Shown here: one piece after another, positions 44,417-54,403 of the stretch | How positions within the stretch are numbered: the first letter of the stretch is position 1 | How the letters are laid out: each line of letters begins with the position of its first letter | Source of the DNA: Vanrija pseudolonga | Lineage: Eukaryota; Basidiomycota; Tremellomycetes; Trichosporonales; Trichosporonaceae | Reading direction: 5' to 3' | DNA length: 64,000 nt | NCBI RefSeq assembly: GCF_020906515.1 | Contig: NC_085854.1 | Location: forward strand, 558,001 to 622,000 | Translations under genes and position numbers: made by a program | Notes under the pieces: model-generated | What the model was told of the DNA's origin: nothing | Database searches by the model: none | The model's input: only the letters and a program-made list of their open reading frames with translations

Positions 44417-45409
44417 TCACGCTTCCTCCTCCTTAGTCATATTGGGCTCGAGGTCCCACCACACCGTCGCGGAGATGAACCATATGCCGGTGTTATGGCC
44501 CATCTTGAACTTGGCGCCCGAGGGGTGCTGGAGCAGCTTTGTCTCGTAGTTGACATCCCAGCCGTACGATATGAGGAGCCTCTCGGAGAGGATGTTGAGC
44601 GGTTCGTCGGTGAACGCAGAGGTGAGCACGGGATCCATGTCGATCAAGACAAGGGGCGCCGATTCCTGGTCTTGGTTGCAAGGGTCGGTGGATATGGTGA
44701 TGTGGCCACACACCACATAGTCCTCCGTCATGTCACTTGTAAACTTGGTGTTGAGGTACTTCGAGGCCCCAATGAAATGTACACTAATGTTCGGGTCGAC
44801 GATAAACATGAGCTCGGTGTGGTTCTTGCCCAGCGTGACCATCGTGGGGTTGGCGAGAGGGCGCCAGAGGCCCCAGTGGACAAGGCTGATTGTGTTGTCG
44901 TGGATTGGGGATGACTCGACGATGCCAGGGGTCTCCACCAAAGGGAGGTCGTCGTCCATCGCAGCAGAGCCGGCTGGCTTCTTCTGGGGCTTGTCCTCGG
45001 CCCCAGTGGTGTCCAACTCAAGGTTGGAGGACTCGCAGCTTGTCACCGGTGAGATGACTGGGACCAGGGGCGTGCTATCCCCACCACTCGCCTCCTCATC
45101 CCAGGTTTGGATGAGGGCATGGTAGGGGCGCTGGGGGGCACCACCCGGACCGTCGGCTTCCGCAGCCACATCGAGGAGCGCAGTACGCACGCCGGCAAAC
45201 TTGAGGGGCAGGAGTCCGAGGCTTGGGAGGCGGCTCGTGACCTCCTTGGCTGCGAAGACGGGCAGAGTCTCTAGGAAGAGGTGCGCCTTGACGTGTTCGT
45301 GGTCCGCGTTATCAGTGACGAAGGTATCCTTGACGGCCAGCTCGAACGACTCGAGGTGCTGGCTGAAGATCGGGCCGAGGGCCAGGTGAGGGATGTCGGT
45401 GGGGGGCAT
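44417..45409 (-). CDS. Copia-like Gag/protease-derived gene, array member 2 (looks whole)
   Basis: An intronless ORF of about 330 aa is read from the ATG at 45409 (MPPTDIPHLALG), chosen because member 3 begins the same way (MPSYTIPQLSLA). In-frame ATGs farther upstream also exist. The N-terminal Gag-like region has the family signature HVKAHLFLETLP about 50 residues in, followed by EVTSRL. A disordered middle precedes the C-terminal protease/linker-like module, which ends in the family-specific W-W-x-[LW]-E pattern. A TATA-like element (minus strand, ACTTATAC) lies about 40 nt upstream. Member 3 is its closest relative by eye. An intron-bearing GST gene separates the two. Confidence 0.6.
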   Translation of the reverse strand: MPPTDIPHLALGPIFSQHLESFELAVKDTFVTDNADHEHVKAHLFLETLPVFAAKEVTSRLPSLGLLPLKFAGVRTALLDVAAEADGPGGAPQRPYHALIQTWDEEASGGDSTPLVPVISPVTSCESSNLELDTTGAEDKPQKKPAGSAAMDDDLPLVETPGIVESSPIHDNTISLVHWGLWRPLANPTMVTLGKNHTELMFIVDPNISVHFIGASKYLNTKFTSDMTEDYVVCGHITISTDPCNQDQESAPLVLIDMDPVLTSAFTDEPLNILSERLLISYGWDVNYETKLLQHPSGAKFKMGHNTGIWFISATVWWDLEPNMTKEEEA

Positions 45410-45742
45410 GGTGGGTTGTGTGTATGCTGTCGACGGTAGGGACGAGGGTATAAGTATGCGCATGGGCAGAGTAGGGCGAAGGGACAATGGGGGATGGAGG
45501 ATGATGGGGTGAAACGTTGGACGACAGATGACAGGCGCAACAACAAGGGCGCACTTGACTCGCACCACACGAGTGCCATCCAAAGGCGAGTGAGTCGTGC
45601 GTGCGGCATTGACAATCTGGGTACATACGCTGCACACAAGCAACCTGACACTGATCATAACCACTCTGCATAACATAACAACTCATTGCGGCCACTCAGT
45701 CACGAACTGCCTTGTCTCTTCTGAATCAACCTCTCCACAAAT
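45410..45742. other. Spacer between array member 2 and the GST gene
   Basis: 333 nt holding the promoter of member 2 and the 3' flank of the GST gene. Nothing else is recognised. Confidence 0.35.
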
Positions 45743-46681
45743 CTAGTAAGGGTACGTGACCTTGACCCCCGAGACGCGGCTCACATCCTTAACCCACCCC
45801 GAAACAAGGGGCAGCGACTCGTGGTTCCAGATCTTCTCGACGAGGTCGTACGGGCGCACCGCCGCCGAAGCCGCATACCAGCCAAACACGGCCGCGTCCG
45901 CGTGGGTGGGGTACTCTGTGCCCGCGATGAACGGCCCGCGCCCCGCCTCCTTGTTGAGCGCGAGCTGCTTCTCGAGCGTCTGCAGCTTGTCGCGCACGAC
46001 CGCGGACTGGTTGTCGACCCACTGCGGGTCCTTGCTCGCCTTGACCAGCCCGTCGACCGCTTCCTGGCTGTCGCCGAGCTTGGTCTTGCGGAACCAGCCG
46101 GCCGAGACGGGGTCCTGCGCCTGGTAGAGCTGCGGGTGGGGTGAGCTTTGGCAGGGAGGGGCTGCGCCCGACTTACCCAAGGCGCGAAGAGAATCTTGAC
46201 CTGGTCCCCGAGGTCATTGTCCGCCCACAGGTTGATGAAGCGCGCAAACGCCTTGCCCTCCTCGCTGCCGCCGAAGAGCGAGCGCTCCGGCTTGCCGTAC
46301 TTGGACTCGAGCTGCGTAGGGTGTCAGGTACAGTACGAGGGCGACGCCAGGGCCGATAACGATGCCATCCGCGTGACTCACCCACTCGGCAATCACCCAC
46401 GAGTCGGTGATGTAGCCCTCGTCGGTGACGATCGTCGGGACCGTCACCTTGGGGTTACCCGTCTCGCCCTCGAACGAGCCCCGGATCTCGTCGTACGTGC
46501 GCCCGACGAGCTTGTACGGGATGCCGAGGGTGCTGCGGGCGTCAGAGTTGCCTTACTCTACGCACGCCACATACCCGAGGTCAACCTCCGTCTTCCACGC
46601 ATAAGGCCCGACATTGATGTCCTGGTTCTTCTCCAGCGCGAGGCCGTACACGATCAGCGGGTTCGCAGTGTCGATAGTCAT
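45743..46681 (-). CDS. Glutathione S-transferase-like protein (four exons)
   Basis: Exons 46575-46681, 46382-46532, 46177-46311 and 45743-46129 give about 259 aa from an ATG at 46681. The N-terminal thioredoxin-like half includes NPLIVYGLALEKNQ, a TVPTIVTDEG segment with the cis-Pro typical of the glutathione site, and ITDSWVIAEW, matching the conserved Ser/Asp region of the G-site. The C-terminal half is alpha-helical, with GTEYPTHADAAVFGWY resembling the 'G-x-x-x-[ST]-x-A-D' helix motif of the GST fold. It fits the fungal etherase-like/FuA group of cytosolic GSTs that act on aromatic or ether substrates. It is an ordinary intron-rich host gene inserted among the intronless array members. 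Confidence 0.82.
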
Positions 46682-47613
46682 GGCGTAGGTGTGGTGGCGC
46701 GAGTGTGGGGAAGAGAGTGCCTGTGCATGGCGTGGCATGCCGCTGATATGTATCTCGTCGACGGACTCGCCGCGCGATAATGGCGAATATCCGGATGATT
46801 GCGTGATATGATTTCATCCACGCCAAGAGGCGCCTGCAACTGCCGACAACCGCCGCCACTAACCCAGGGAGGGTGCGGCGACTGGCCGAACAAACCTTGG
46901 TATCACTTGGTGCATGCGTTAGCCTCGCGTATGCACACTGGTCTCCATCCATTTAGACAGCTTGCGACTGCCGCTGCAGCTACCTAGCGGCAGCAGTTGA
47001 CGTGATCATGCAGAATTCGCGCGTCGACGTGACGGCGCTCACCTGCAGCGACCTCTTCGCCAGCGGCGCCTCCAAGCCGAACCAAACAACCGCGGATACG
47101 AGTAACCGGTCACCATAGCGGCAATGCCGAACGTAACACCCAACGGGACATGACGGCCTCCACCTCCATGGCGTCATCGTCGGCTTCGCTGACATACTAG
47201 GTGTAAGAGTCGACACCGACGTCCTAGTCATAGTCACGGAGATGGACACCGCTCATTGAAGGAACGGGGTTTGCCGGAGGGTGTCCGTGAGATTGAGGAA
47301 TGGAACCCCGTCAGTGGCCAGCATGGTGGGAGCGTCGTGAGTCGCTGGTTGTAGCAGATGTCACCCAGGCGCGGGGCACCAATCATCTGCTCGCGTCCCA
47401 CATGTTCGAACATTGCTCATCGTGGGAAGTACACACCACTTCTTGGCCCATACCTCACCTCTCCAACGTCCGGGAGGTGCGGTTGGCGGCGTGGGCAAGC
47501 CCCAGCCCACCCCACGCCGTAACGACGATCACGTCCTTCCCGTCCACGAGCTGCAGAGGGAACGTGATGCCCGACTTGAGGTGGGTGAGGTTCCTCGTCT
47601 TGTAGTTGACTTC
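46682..47613. other. Intergenic between GST and array member 3
   Basis: About 930 nt. The left part is the GST promoter. The right part (to about 47470) flanks array member 3 and contains family-related sequence continuing past its ORF end. No other gene is supported. Confidence 0.4.
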
Positions 47614-48879
47614 TCATCCGGTCTGGACGAGCTTGTTCTTGGAGAGAACGTTGAACCCCGGTGACTGGGGGCACGCGAACACGTTGTCGAGGTCGATCAG
47701 GCCGTCAGGCGAGGATGGCGGCTTGCCATTGTTGCGGGGCGGCTTGGACATCATGATATGTCCCTTTGTGTCGAGGTAGACGGTCTGGATGCCCAGGGCC
47801 TGAGACTTAAACGGGAATGCAAAACGGCAGGGGGCTCCTCCGTGAAGGAGCGCAGTCGACTGGATTACGTGCTGCGAACCTCGGCGGTCGATGATGAAGA
47901 TCAGGCGCTCGCGGTTCTTGGAGGGAGAGACGGCCGTCGTGCCGAGGTACTTGAACGGGCCCCAGTGCGGCATGAGCTCGGCTTCGGTTGAATCGGACGA
48001 GAGAGTGCCGGTTTCCGTCGAAATCGTGACCGCGTCCTCAGTGGAGACCGCGCTCTTCGACTTGTCAGAGCGCGAGGCCGAGGTCTCGGTGGGCTCAGCC
48101 AAGTCGCTAGCACCAGTGCTCCCCGACTCGGAAGTGCCAAAGTCGAGCGAACTCTGCGCGCTGCTAATCTCGTCACCCAGCTGGTGAAGCGTATCGAGGG
48201 TGTCACTCAGGCGCGCTGTCATGGCGCCGACGACGGCGTCACTCGTGGGTATCGACTCGCCGGTGGTCACATTGATCCAGTCGTCGGCAAGCGCGTTCAG
48301 CGCCTTCGCGGCATTGATCATCGCTACTTCAAAGGCGAGCTGGTCGCCTGGAGGAAGAATAGCGCGCGCCTTGTCGAGGGCGGCTTGGAAAAACGAGGGG
48401 GCGTCGGGGGCTGGGGTGGGCGCACGAGGGGCGACAATCACCGCCGACGGGGCGGGCGTGTCGGGCGTGTGTTGGGTGCCGCCATCGACGGCATTGTTCG
48501 CCTGCGTCGCGCCCTCGTCACCCAGGGCGGCAGTGTCGTCCCCAGTGTCGTCCCCAGTGTCGGCACGATTCCAAACCTGGACGAGGTCATGGTACGGCTT
48601 GCGTTCTCCACCACCGCCGCCATCCATGCTCTCAGAGACGGCGACAAAAGCGGCGCGGACGTCGGTAAACTTGAGAGGCAGGAGGAGCCAGAAGGGTCCC
48701 AGGCGGCTGGTGACTTCCGCGCGGATGCCGGGGGGAAGCGTCTCGAGGAAGAGGTGCGCCTTGACGTGCTCGTGGTCCGGGTTGGTGTCGTTGAAGATCG
48801 TGACGGACTTCTCGAAGGCCTCGAGGTGCTGCTTGAGCGTGTTGGCGAGGGAGAGCTGGGGTATGGTGTAGGACGGCAT
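47614..48879 (-). CDS. Copia-like Gag/protease-derived gene, array member 3 (looks broken, about one break)
   Basis: An intronless ORF of about 421 aa is read from the ATG at 48879. The Gag-like region includes LKQHLEAFEKS and HVKAHLFLETLPPGIRAEVTS. The middle is rich in Ala, Pro and Thr with a predicted helical part. A C-terminal protease/linker-like module follows but ends short of the family's usual end. Related sequence continues in the flank, so I regard this copy as broken at about one place. Its Gag-like part is closest to member 2. The break looks recent, because the rest of the gene keeps good codon use. Confidence 0.55.
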   Translation of the reverse strand: MPSYTIPQLSLANTLKQHLEAFEKSVTIFNDTNPDHEHVKAHLFLETLPPGIRAEVTSRLGPFWLLLPLKFTDVRAAFVAVSESMDGGGGGERKPYHDLVQVWNRADTGDDTGDDTAALGDEGATQANNAVDGGTQHTPDTPAPSAVIVAPRAPTPAPDAPSFFQAALDKARAILPPGDQLAFEVAMINAAKALNALADDWINVTTGESIPTSDAVVGAMTARLSDTLDTLHQLGDEISSAQSSLDFGTSESGSTGASDLAEPTETSASRSDKSKSAVSTEDAVTISTETGTLSSDSTEAELMPHWGPFKYLGTTAVSPSKNRERLIFIIDRRGSQHVIQSTALLHGGAPCRFAFPFKSQALGIQTVYLDTKGHIMMSKPPRNNGKPPSSPDGLIDLDNVFACPQSPGFNVLSKNKLVQTG

Positions 48880-49235
48880 GGTGGGCTGGTGGAGAGGTGT
48901 GAGTGGGGCTGGAGCTAACGGGTGGAGTTCTGTGAGCGGTGGGGGATGGAAGGAAGAGTGATGTAGGTAAAGAGGTGGTAGTAAAATGGGAAATGCAAGA
49001 GCGCGAGTCGCGCGAGTCAGGAGGTCGATGTTGGCTGACGGTGCACACACAAGGGCGCCGGCCAGTGTGGCGATGCCGGCGTGTGGTTGTGGCGGCAAAT
49101 CAGCAGCGACTTGCCACCATACAAGGATGCTTATACAATTGTATATATTCATATCCACATGTGCCTTATAGGCCTACTACCATCCAATGCTACTGTTCCT
49201 ATGTAATGTGACAAGAGACATGTCCAAAGCGACCT
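48880..49235. other. Spacer between array members 3 and 4
   Basis: 356 nt. An AT-rich stretch with TATATA-like sequence near 49130-49155 stands out in this GC-rich region. It could serve the promoter of member 3 (minus strand) or polyadenylation of member 4. Confidence 0.4.
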
Positions 49236-50579
49236 CTACTCGTCCAAGCGCCACCACGCGCATGCCACAATCTCGTCCATGCCCTCCTTGCCGCCAACGA
49301 GTCCACTCTTCTTAATGTCGAACGAGACGCCTGACTCGGAGTGCAAGAGCAATTCTCTGGTCGTTGATGTCTCGAACACCCAACCTTGCTGTACGAGAAG
49401 GGTCTTGGACAGGATGTTGAACTCTGAGCCAACGCGGGACGCGCCGCCCACATAAACGTTCTTGATCTCGATGCCAACGAGGTCTCCCTTGCTACTGGTG
49501 TCTTGAACACCCGAGATGAAGAGCTTGCCAATAGAACTGAGTGTGACGGGGTCAACACCCAAGGTTGTAGACGAGAAAGTGACCTTGGGGCCCTTGCGCC
49601 TGGCCATGAGGTAGCCGGGCGTGACGACATGGTGAGTCGCCGTCTCGTCGATGACGAGAGTGATCTCGCGCAGGTCATAGTGAGACGTGTGCTTCTTGGT
49701 CGTTGTACTGAGCGGGACAGGTGGAGTGGAGTGGGGCTGCCATGCCGCCAGCGCAGCGGCGAGGTTGCCGAGCTCAGTGTCGACGCGCCTGTCGAAGATT
49801 GGTTGATCACGGTGATCGAGCTTGGTGCGGGCGGTGTTGATGACTGCGTCAAATACCTTCCAACGAGGGTGAAGTGAAGCGTCTGGCGCATCAGGCACGG
49901 GGACGAAGACGTTGAGCTCGTCGGTGCCGGACGGCGTCGCGTTGTCAGCGACAGAGGGGGCTGAGGAGGCTCCAAGCTCCTGGTGCGAGTGCTCGTCCGA
50001 GGTGTAGCCTTCCTCGTCGTCTTCGTCAGAGCTCTCCTCGTCGCTGGTGGAGGGGCGATAGCTCGAGTCTGATTCGTCTGAGCTCGTGTCGGCGTCGAGC
50101 TGTGCGATGGCCTTTGGAGTGTCGGGGAATCTGATGTGGGTGCGCTTTGGGGTCTCGTTGAGACGGAGATGAGCGACCTGTGTCGAGAGGTCGTCGACGT
50201 CGCAGAGGATCTGTCCGGGCTCCAGTGCAGCCAAGCGCTGATGGACGGGCTGGGGGCCGTACTCGAGCGGCCGACTGGGGACCGCGCGCGGCTTGAGCTG
50301 GACGTACGCAGAGCGTACCTTGTGGTACGTGACTGGTTCGGGGAAGGTGCGGTTCTCTGTAAGCGCCTCCGAGATTTCAATGGACAACGACTCGAGGAAG
50401 AGCTGCGCCTTGATGATGCGCAGGCGGTCCTTGTCGGGCACGAGCTCCCGGAGGATCTGGTCGTGGTCCTCAAAGATCCTTAGGTGGGTCTTGAGCGCGC
50501 CGGCAGTGTACGGTGGCGACAGCCTGAGGGACAGGAGAGAAGAGCGCCTGGCTTTGGTCTTGCTGTGGTGGGTGGGCAT
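49236..50579 (-). CDS. Copia-like Gag/protease-derived gene, array member 4 (looks whole)
   Basis: An intronless ORF of about 447 aa is read from the ATG at 50579 (MPTHHSKTKARR). The Gag-like region begins LLSLRLSPPYTAGALKTHLR, with KAQLFLESLS further on. The linker is acidic and Ser-rich, with an Asp/Glu/Ser cluster. The C-terminal protease/linker-like module contains VGIEIKNVYVGG and NILSKTLLVQQGW and ends in the ACAWWRLDE signature. The LSLRLSPPY opening is shared nearly word for word with members 5 and 6. It shows no zinc knuckle, reverse transcriptase or integrase. Confidence 0.6.
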   Translation of the reverse strand: MPTHHSKTKARRSSLLSLRLSPPYTAGALKTHLRIFEDHDQILRELVPDKDRLRIIKAQLFLESLSIEISEALTENRTFPEPVTYHKVRSAYVQLKPRAVPSRPLEYGPQPVHQRLAALEPGQILCDVDDLSTQVAHLRLNETPKRTHIRFPDTPKAIAQLDADTSSDESDSSYRPSTSDEESSDEDDEEGYTSDEHSHQELGASSAPSVADNATPSGTDELNVFVPVPDAPDASLHPRWKVFDAVINTARTKLDHRDQPIFDRRVDTELGNLAAALAAWQPHSTPPVPLSTTTKKHTSHYDLREITLVIDETATHHVVTPGYLMARRKGPKVTFSSTTLGVDPVTLSSIGKLFISGVQDTSSKGDLVGIEIKNVYVGGASRVGSEFNILSKTLLVQQGWVFETSTTRELLLHSESGVSFDIKKSGLVGGKEGMDEIVACAWWRLDE

Positions 50580-50843
50580 GGTGACGGTGGCCAAGGGCCA
50601 AGAGAGGGTGGAGGTGGGGTGAGGTGATGGAGGTGAGGTGGAAGGATGTGTATGAGCAAGTGGTTGAAAGAGAAGTGGAACGCGTCGTCGCGGCCCTTTG
50701 TATGCTGCCCGATGCGCGCCCAAGTTTGACTCCACCCGCGAATGTGGCACTCCACAAAATCACAAAAAAACACCGTTCCACGGGTCTGTGTCTGCATTTC
50801 ACGTACTACATAACATTCAGCCAGAAGGGCACCTCATGCACCA

Positions 50844-52037
50844 TCACCACCCCCACCAAGAGGTAACAAGCACCGCCTCCTCACCACCTCTCAGCCGCTC
50901 AATCTTGAACGCGGCCCCGGACGCGGGGTGGTGCAGCGTGTCCGAGCCCAGGCGGAGGCGGTTGATCACCCATCCGTTCTCATGCAGTCGCGGCACGGAG
51001 AGCACGTTGAGGCGGGTCTCATGCTTGTTCTCGGCCGTGTAGACGTTCGAAACCTCAACTGCGTTGATCTCGCCAAGGGGCGAGAGGAAGAGGCTTGCTG
51101 CGCGAACAACGGTGCTATGCGCCTCGAGGATCTTGGAGGCAAAGAGCACGCGCTCACCCTTGGTCGCGAGAGGGAGGAGGTCGCGCTGCACGAAGTGCTC
51201 GGTCGCGGTGGGGTCGAGGATGAAGCTGGCAGCAATGGCACGGGAGAGGGACGGCTTGGGGACCAGGCGGTCGCCTGCGGCGGTGTGGACCGTCAGTCGG
51301 GGCTGGCGCGGCGGCTTGGTCTTGCCCTTGGTGTTCCCGGCGGTAGCTGGCACAGGTGACGACCAGACAGGACCAGGGACGGTCATGCGTTCCACAGGGA
51401 CAACTTTGGTGCTGAGCGGTGGGATGGGTGCCGGCTTGATCTTGGGGGCGGCGAGTGACTCGAAGAGGCCTGGAGGTGGCGCGTCGGGAAGGTTATGCGT
51501 GGTCGACTCGCCGAGCGGCTGCTTCTTGACCTTTGTCTTGGCCTTGGCCTCCTTCTTGAGCTTGGGCGTGACGCTTTTGGCGCACGTCTTCCGACCAGAG
51601 TTGGCCTCGTCAATGAGGAGGAGCGGGTCGCCAAGACGAAGGGCCGCAATCTTGTCATGGTACGCCTGCGGCCCGTACCGCTGCTCGACCGCGAGGTCGT
51701 CCACGGCGCAGCAGACGGCGATATACGCCATCCGGAGGTCGGCGTACACGGTGCTATACGTGTGGTCCGTGACTGCCTGCGCAATGCTCTCGGGGAGCGT
51801 CTCGAGGAAGAAGAGCCAGCGCACGGAGGGGACGGGGTCGGGCTTGCCGCCCTTCGGCTGCTCCTTGGCCGGCTGCGACTCCTTGGGACGGACGCAGTGC
51901 GGGAACGCGGTGTTCACGATTTCCTCGAACGCCTGGAGGTGGAGTATGAGGGACTCGGTCGTGAACGGGGGACTGAGGCGGAGCGAGAGGAGGTGCGCGC
52001 GTGCACGTTGGCGCTCGCGTTGGGTTGCGGCGTCCAT
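50844..52037 (-). CDS. Copia-like Gag/protease-derived gene, array member 5 (looks whole)
   Basis: An intronless ORF of about 397 aa is read from the ATG at 52037 (MDAATQRERQ); another in-frame ATG lies at 52178. The Gag-like region opens LLSLRLSPPFTTESLILHLQ and has WLFFLETLPESIAQAVTDH. The linker contains Lys/Pro-rich basic sequence. The C-terminal module includes VEVSNVYTAE and LNVLSVPRLHENGW, close to the copia linker pattern, and ends in TSWWGW. Basic linkers of this kind could bind nucleic acid, as Gag proteins do; that is inference. Confidence 0.6.
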   Translation of the reverse strand: MDAATQRERQRARAHLLSLRLSPPFTTESLILHLQAFEEIVNTAFPHCVRPKESQPAKEQPKGGKPDPVPSVRWLFFLETLPESIAQAVTDHTYSTVYADLRMAYIAVCCAVDDLAVEQRYGPQAYHDKIAALRLGDPLLLIDEANSGRKTCAKSVTPKLKKEAKAKTKVKKQPLGESTTHNLPDAPPPGLFESLAAPKIKPAPIPPLSTKVVPVERMTVPGPVWSSPVPATAGNTKGKTKPPRQPRLTVHTAAGDRLVPKPSLSRAIAASFILDPTATEHFVQRDLLPLATKGERVLFASKILEAHSTVVRAASLFLSPLGEINAVEVSNVYTAENKHETRLNVLSVPRLHENGWVINRLRLGSDTLHHPASGAAFKIERLRGGEEAVLVTSWWGW

Positions 52038-52330
52038 GGTGCTCTGGGATGAGAGGGTGAAGGCGAGGAGGTGAGGGTTATGTATTGGAGTTGACAAGAC
52101 TGATGAGGTGCGAGGTGGTGTGACGTGGTGAGGTGTGATGTTTGTGATTTCACGAGGGGCGACAATGTTCAGTGACATTGTTTATGTCGTCACGTCGTCG
52201 ACGCCCGTGGTGCGATGATCCCTCCATCGGTATCGGCATGTGCGCACAACATACCCAGCCTATGCTACAGTGCAAGTCTCTGCATTCACAAGCTACAACA
52301 TTGTCCCCAGTACTCAGTGGTACCAGTCCC

Positions 52331-54403
52331 CTACTCCAACTGCCAAGTGCACACCAGAACAAAGTCCATGCCGACGGTCTCCTGGATCTCAAACGAGACA
52401 CCAGACTTGGGGTGGCGGAGCACACGCGCCTCACAGTTCACCACCCAACCTTGCTTCGTAAGAAGCGGCTCGGAGAGGATGTTCAACCACCCATTGATGC
52501 GGCCGTCTGCAAAGTAGACATCGGGGATCTCGACGCCGATGATATCGCTCGGGTCCTTGGGGTCGTACCGCTCCGAGAGGATGACGGTCGACGAGGCGTT
52601 GAGCATGGTGGGTGGAATGTGGAGGTTCTGGGAGCTGAACGTCACCTCGGGGGCTGCTTCTCCGTGCGTCGAGGTGAACTTGTCCGATCTGACGACGTGG
52701 TGCGATGCCGTGGGGTCGAGACTGAATGAGGCGGGGGTGCTGCACCGCTTGAGGGAGAACAGTGTTCCGGTCGTGGTGTGGATCATGAGGGCTGGGGTGG
52801 GGCCGTCAATCTCCGCTGGCGAACTCGGAGGTTTGAGCTTGGGTGCTGCAGCCTGTTGCGAGGGCACCGATTTCGTGGATGTCTCCTCGTCGGTATCGAG
52901 CACCATGTCCTCTTCCATGTCGACGTCGGCTGCCTCGGCTGGCACACGTGAGACTGGGCCATCGTCCTTGCGGTCGAGATGAGGGGGTGGCGGTCGGTCG
53001 GTGAACTTTTTCTTGTTGGTCGTGGGGACCTTGGGTACGACCGGCGGCCGGTCCAGTGGCAGCTCGTCCTTCATCTTTCCCTTGTCCGCGACAGTCTCAC
53101 GGGCGTACCCAATGCAGAATGACGACTGCGTGTTCCACTCGGGTGGGGGCGACAGGTTGTCATTCGGGCCGAGGATGGCGGGGAGCTGGGCCGCGAGAAG
53201 GCCGTTTGGGAACCGAGCGAGCATAGCCTCGCAGTTGGGACCTTGAAGCAGGCGCTGGTTGTCGAAGACCTTCCACTGGTCGCCGAGGGCATGGATCGAG
53301 AGTGCGTTGCACGGCGCGTCGGGAACGTAGTACACGTCGTGGATGACGATGCCTGCCCCACCATCGGGACTGCCACACCAGTAACCGCCAAAATGGAGGA
53401 TAACCGAGCCCTTGAGGCTGCTTCGAACCACCTCGTTGGATCCGATCCGCTTGAGCGAAACAGCGTAGATGGGCTGAGGGTTGATGAGGAGCGAATAGTC
53501 CCGCACAACGTGCACCTGGCCTTCGGTGGTAGTATACGGTGCGAGGAAAATGGTGGCTGTTTCGATGTTGCCGAAGCGATCGGCTGCCGGGGCCTGGATG
53601 AAGAGCCCAAAGTCGAGCTCGGCGGGAATGGTGCCGTGGGGATTGTTGTACACGGCGAGGGCGAGACGGTTGCGTGGGAGAGTGCCCGACGCCTTGTCGG
53701 GACAGTCGTCGATGTCATGGTCGTCCTCGATGTCGGAACAGTACGAGCACAGGGAGCGCGGTTTCTGCCGCGGGACAAGGTACAGCCGAAGGATGATGGG
53801 CATACCGTCATTGAGGATCTCGGCCACAGCGTCGCTGTCACCGTCGCTACCGGCCCCGATTTCGGCTTCGGCCCCAGCTTGTTCTTTGTCACCATCTTCG
53901 TTAGCACTCGCAACGTCATCAGGGTCCGGCGCGACGGGGGTTGCTGTTCGGGTTGGCTCCTCCACGATGCCTTTCTGGTTCACGTGAGGGAAGATGTCCC
54001 CGGGCCGAAGCGACTCCAGGATGTCGAGGAACGGGTGCGGTCCCCACTTTGGCTCGTCGACGACGGGCAGGTGACCAGCCTCACGGGCCACGTCCAAGAA
54101 GGCAGCCTTGGCCCTCTTGAAGGTGATGTGCTGATCACGCTTATTGACCGCCCGCGCGATGTGTTGGGGGAGGGTTTCCAGGAGGAGTTGGCCGCGAACG
54201 CGACCCCGTGCGGTGTTGGTGGAGCCGAATACGGAGGCAATCTTGACCGAGTTCATCTCAAATATGCGCATGTGCTCGATGAGGGTTGACGTTGTATAAG
54301 GGGGTTCGAGACGGAGGGAGAGTATGTTGACCTTGGCCGTCCTCTCCGCCGTGCGCTGCCCCTCCATGCTCCGCTTCCGCTGCGCTTCTGCGCCGTCGGA
54401 CAT
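52331..54403 (-). CDS. Copia-like Gag/protease-derived gene, array member 6, with two C-terminal modules (looks whole)
   Basis: An intronless ORF of 690 aa starts at the ATG at 54403 (MSDGAEAQRKRS). The Gag-like region has ILSLRLEPPYTTSTLIEHM and QLLLETLPQHIARAVNKR. Uniquely, two protease/linker-like modules follow. The first spans about residues 285-430 (VHVVRDYSLL, then IVIHDVYYVPDAPCNALSIH). The second spans about 550-690 (VGVEIPDVYFADG, NILSEPLLTKQGW). The first resembles member 1 and the second resembles members 4 and 7. The array may therefore have exchanged modules, or this copy preserves an ancestral two-module layout. A CSYCSD...C-type cysteine cluster near residue 220 is a possible remnant metal site. 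Confidence 0.6.
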   Translation of the reverse strand: MSDGAEAQRKRSMEGQRTAERTAKVNILSLRLEPPYTTSTLIEHMRIFEMNSVKIASVFGSTNTARGRVRGQLLLETLPQHIARAVNKRDQHITFKRAKAAFLDVAREAGHLPVVDEPKWGPHPFLDILESLRPGDIFPHVNQKGIVEEPTRTATPVAPDPDDVASANEDGDKEQAGAEAEIGAGSDGDSDAVAEILNDGMPIILRLYLVPRQKPRSLCSYCSDIEDDHDIDDCPDKASGTLPRNRLALAVYNNPHGTIPAELDFGLFIQAPAADRFGNIETATIFLAPYTTTEGQVHVVRDYSLLINPQPIYAVSLKRIGSNEVVRSSLKGSVILHFGGYWCGSPDGGAGIVIHDVYYVPDAPCNALSIHALGDQWKVFDNQRLLQGPNCEAMLARFPNGLLAAQLPAILGPNDNLSPPPEWNTQSSFCIGYARETVADKGKMKDELPLDRPPVVPKVPTTNKKKFTDRPPPPHLDRKDDGPVSRVPAEAADVDMEEDMVLDTDEETSTKSVPSQQAAAPKLKPPSSPAEIDGPTPALMIHTTTGTLFSLKRCSTPASFSLDPTASHHVVRSDKFTSTHGEAAPEVTFSSQNLHIPPTMLNASSTVILSERYDPKDPSDIIGVEIPDVYFADGRINGWLNILSEPLLTKQGWVVNCEARVLRHPKSGVSFEIQETVGMDFVLVCTWQLE

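Noticed and set aside
47395-47425. Short hairpin with a TTCGAA loop, TTCGAAC-like
   Set aside because: Looks like a tRNA fragment only in the loop; there is no cloverleaf context.
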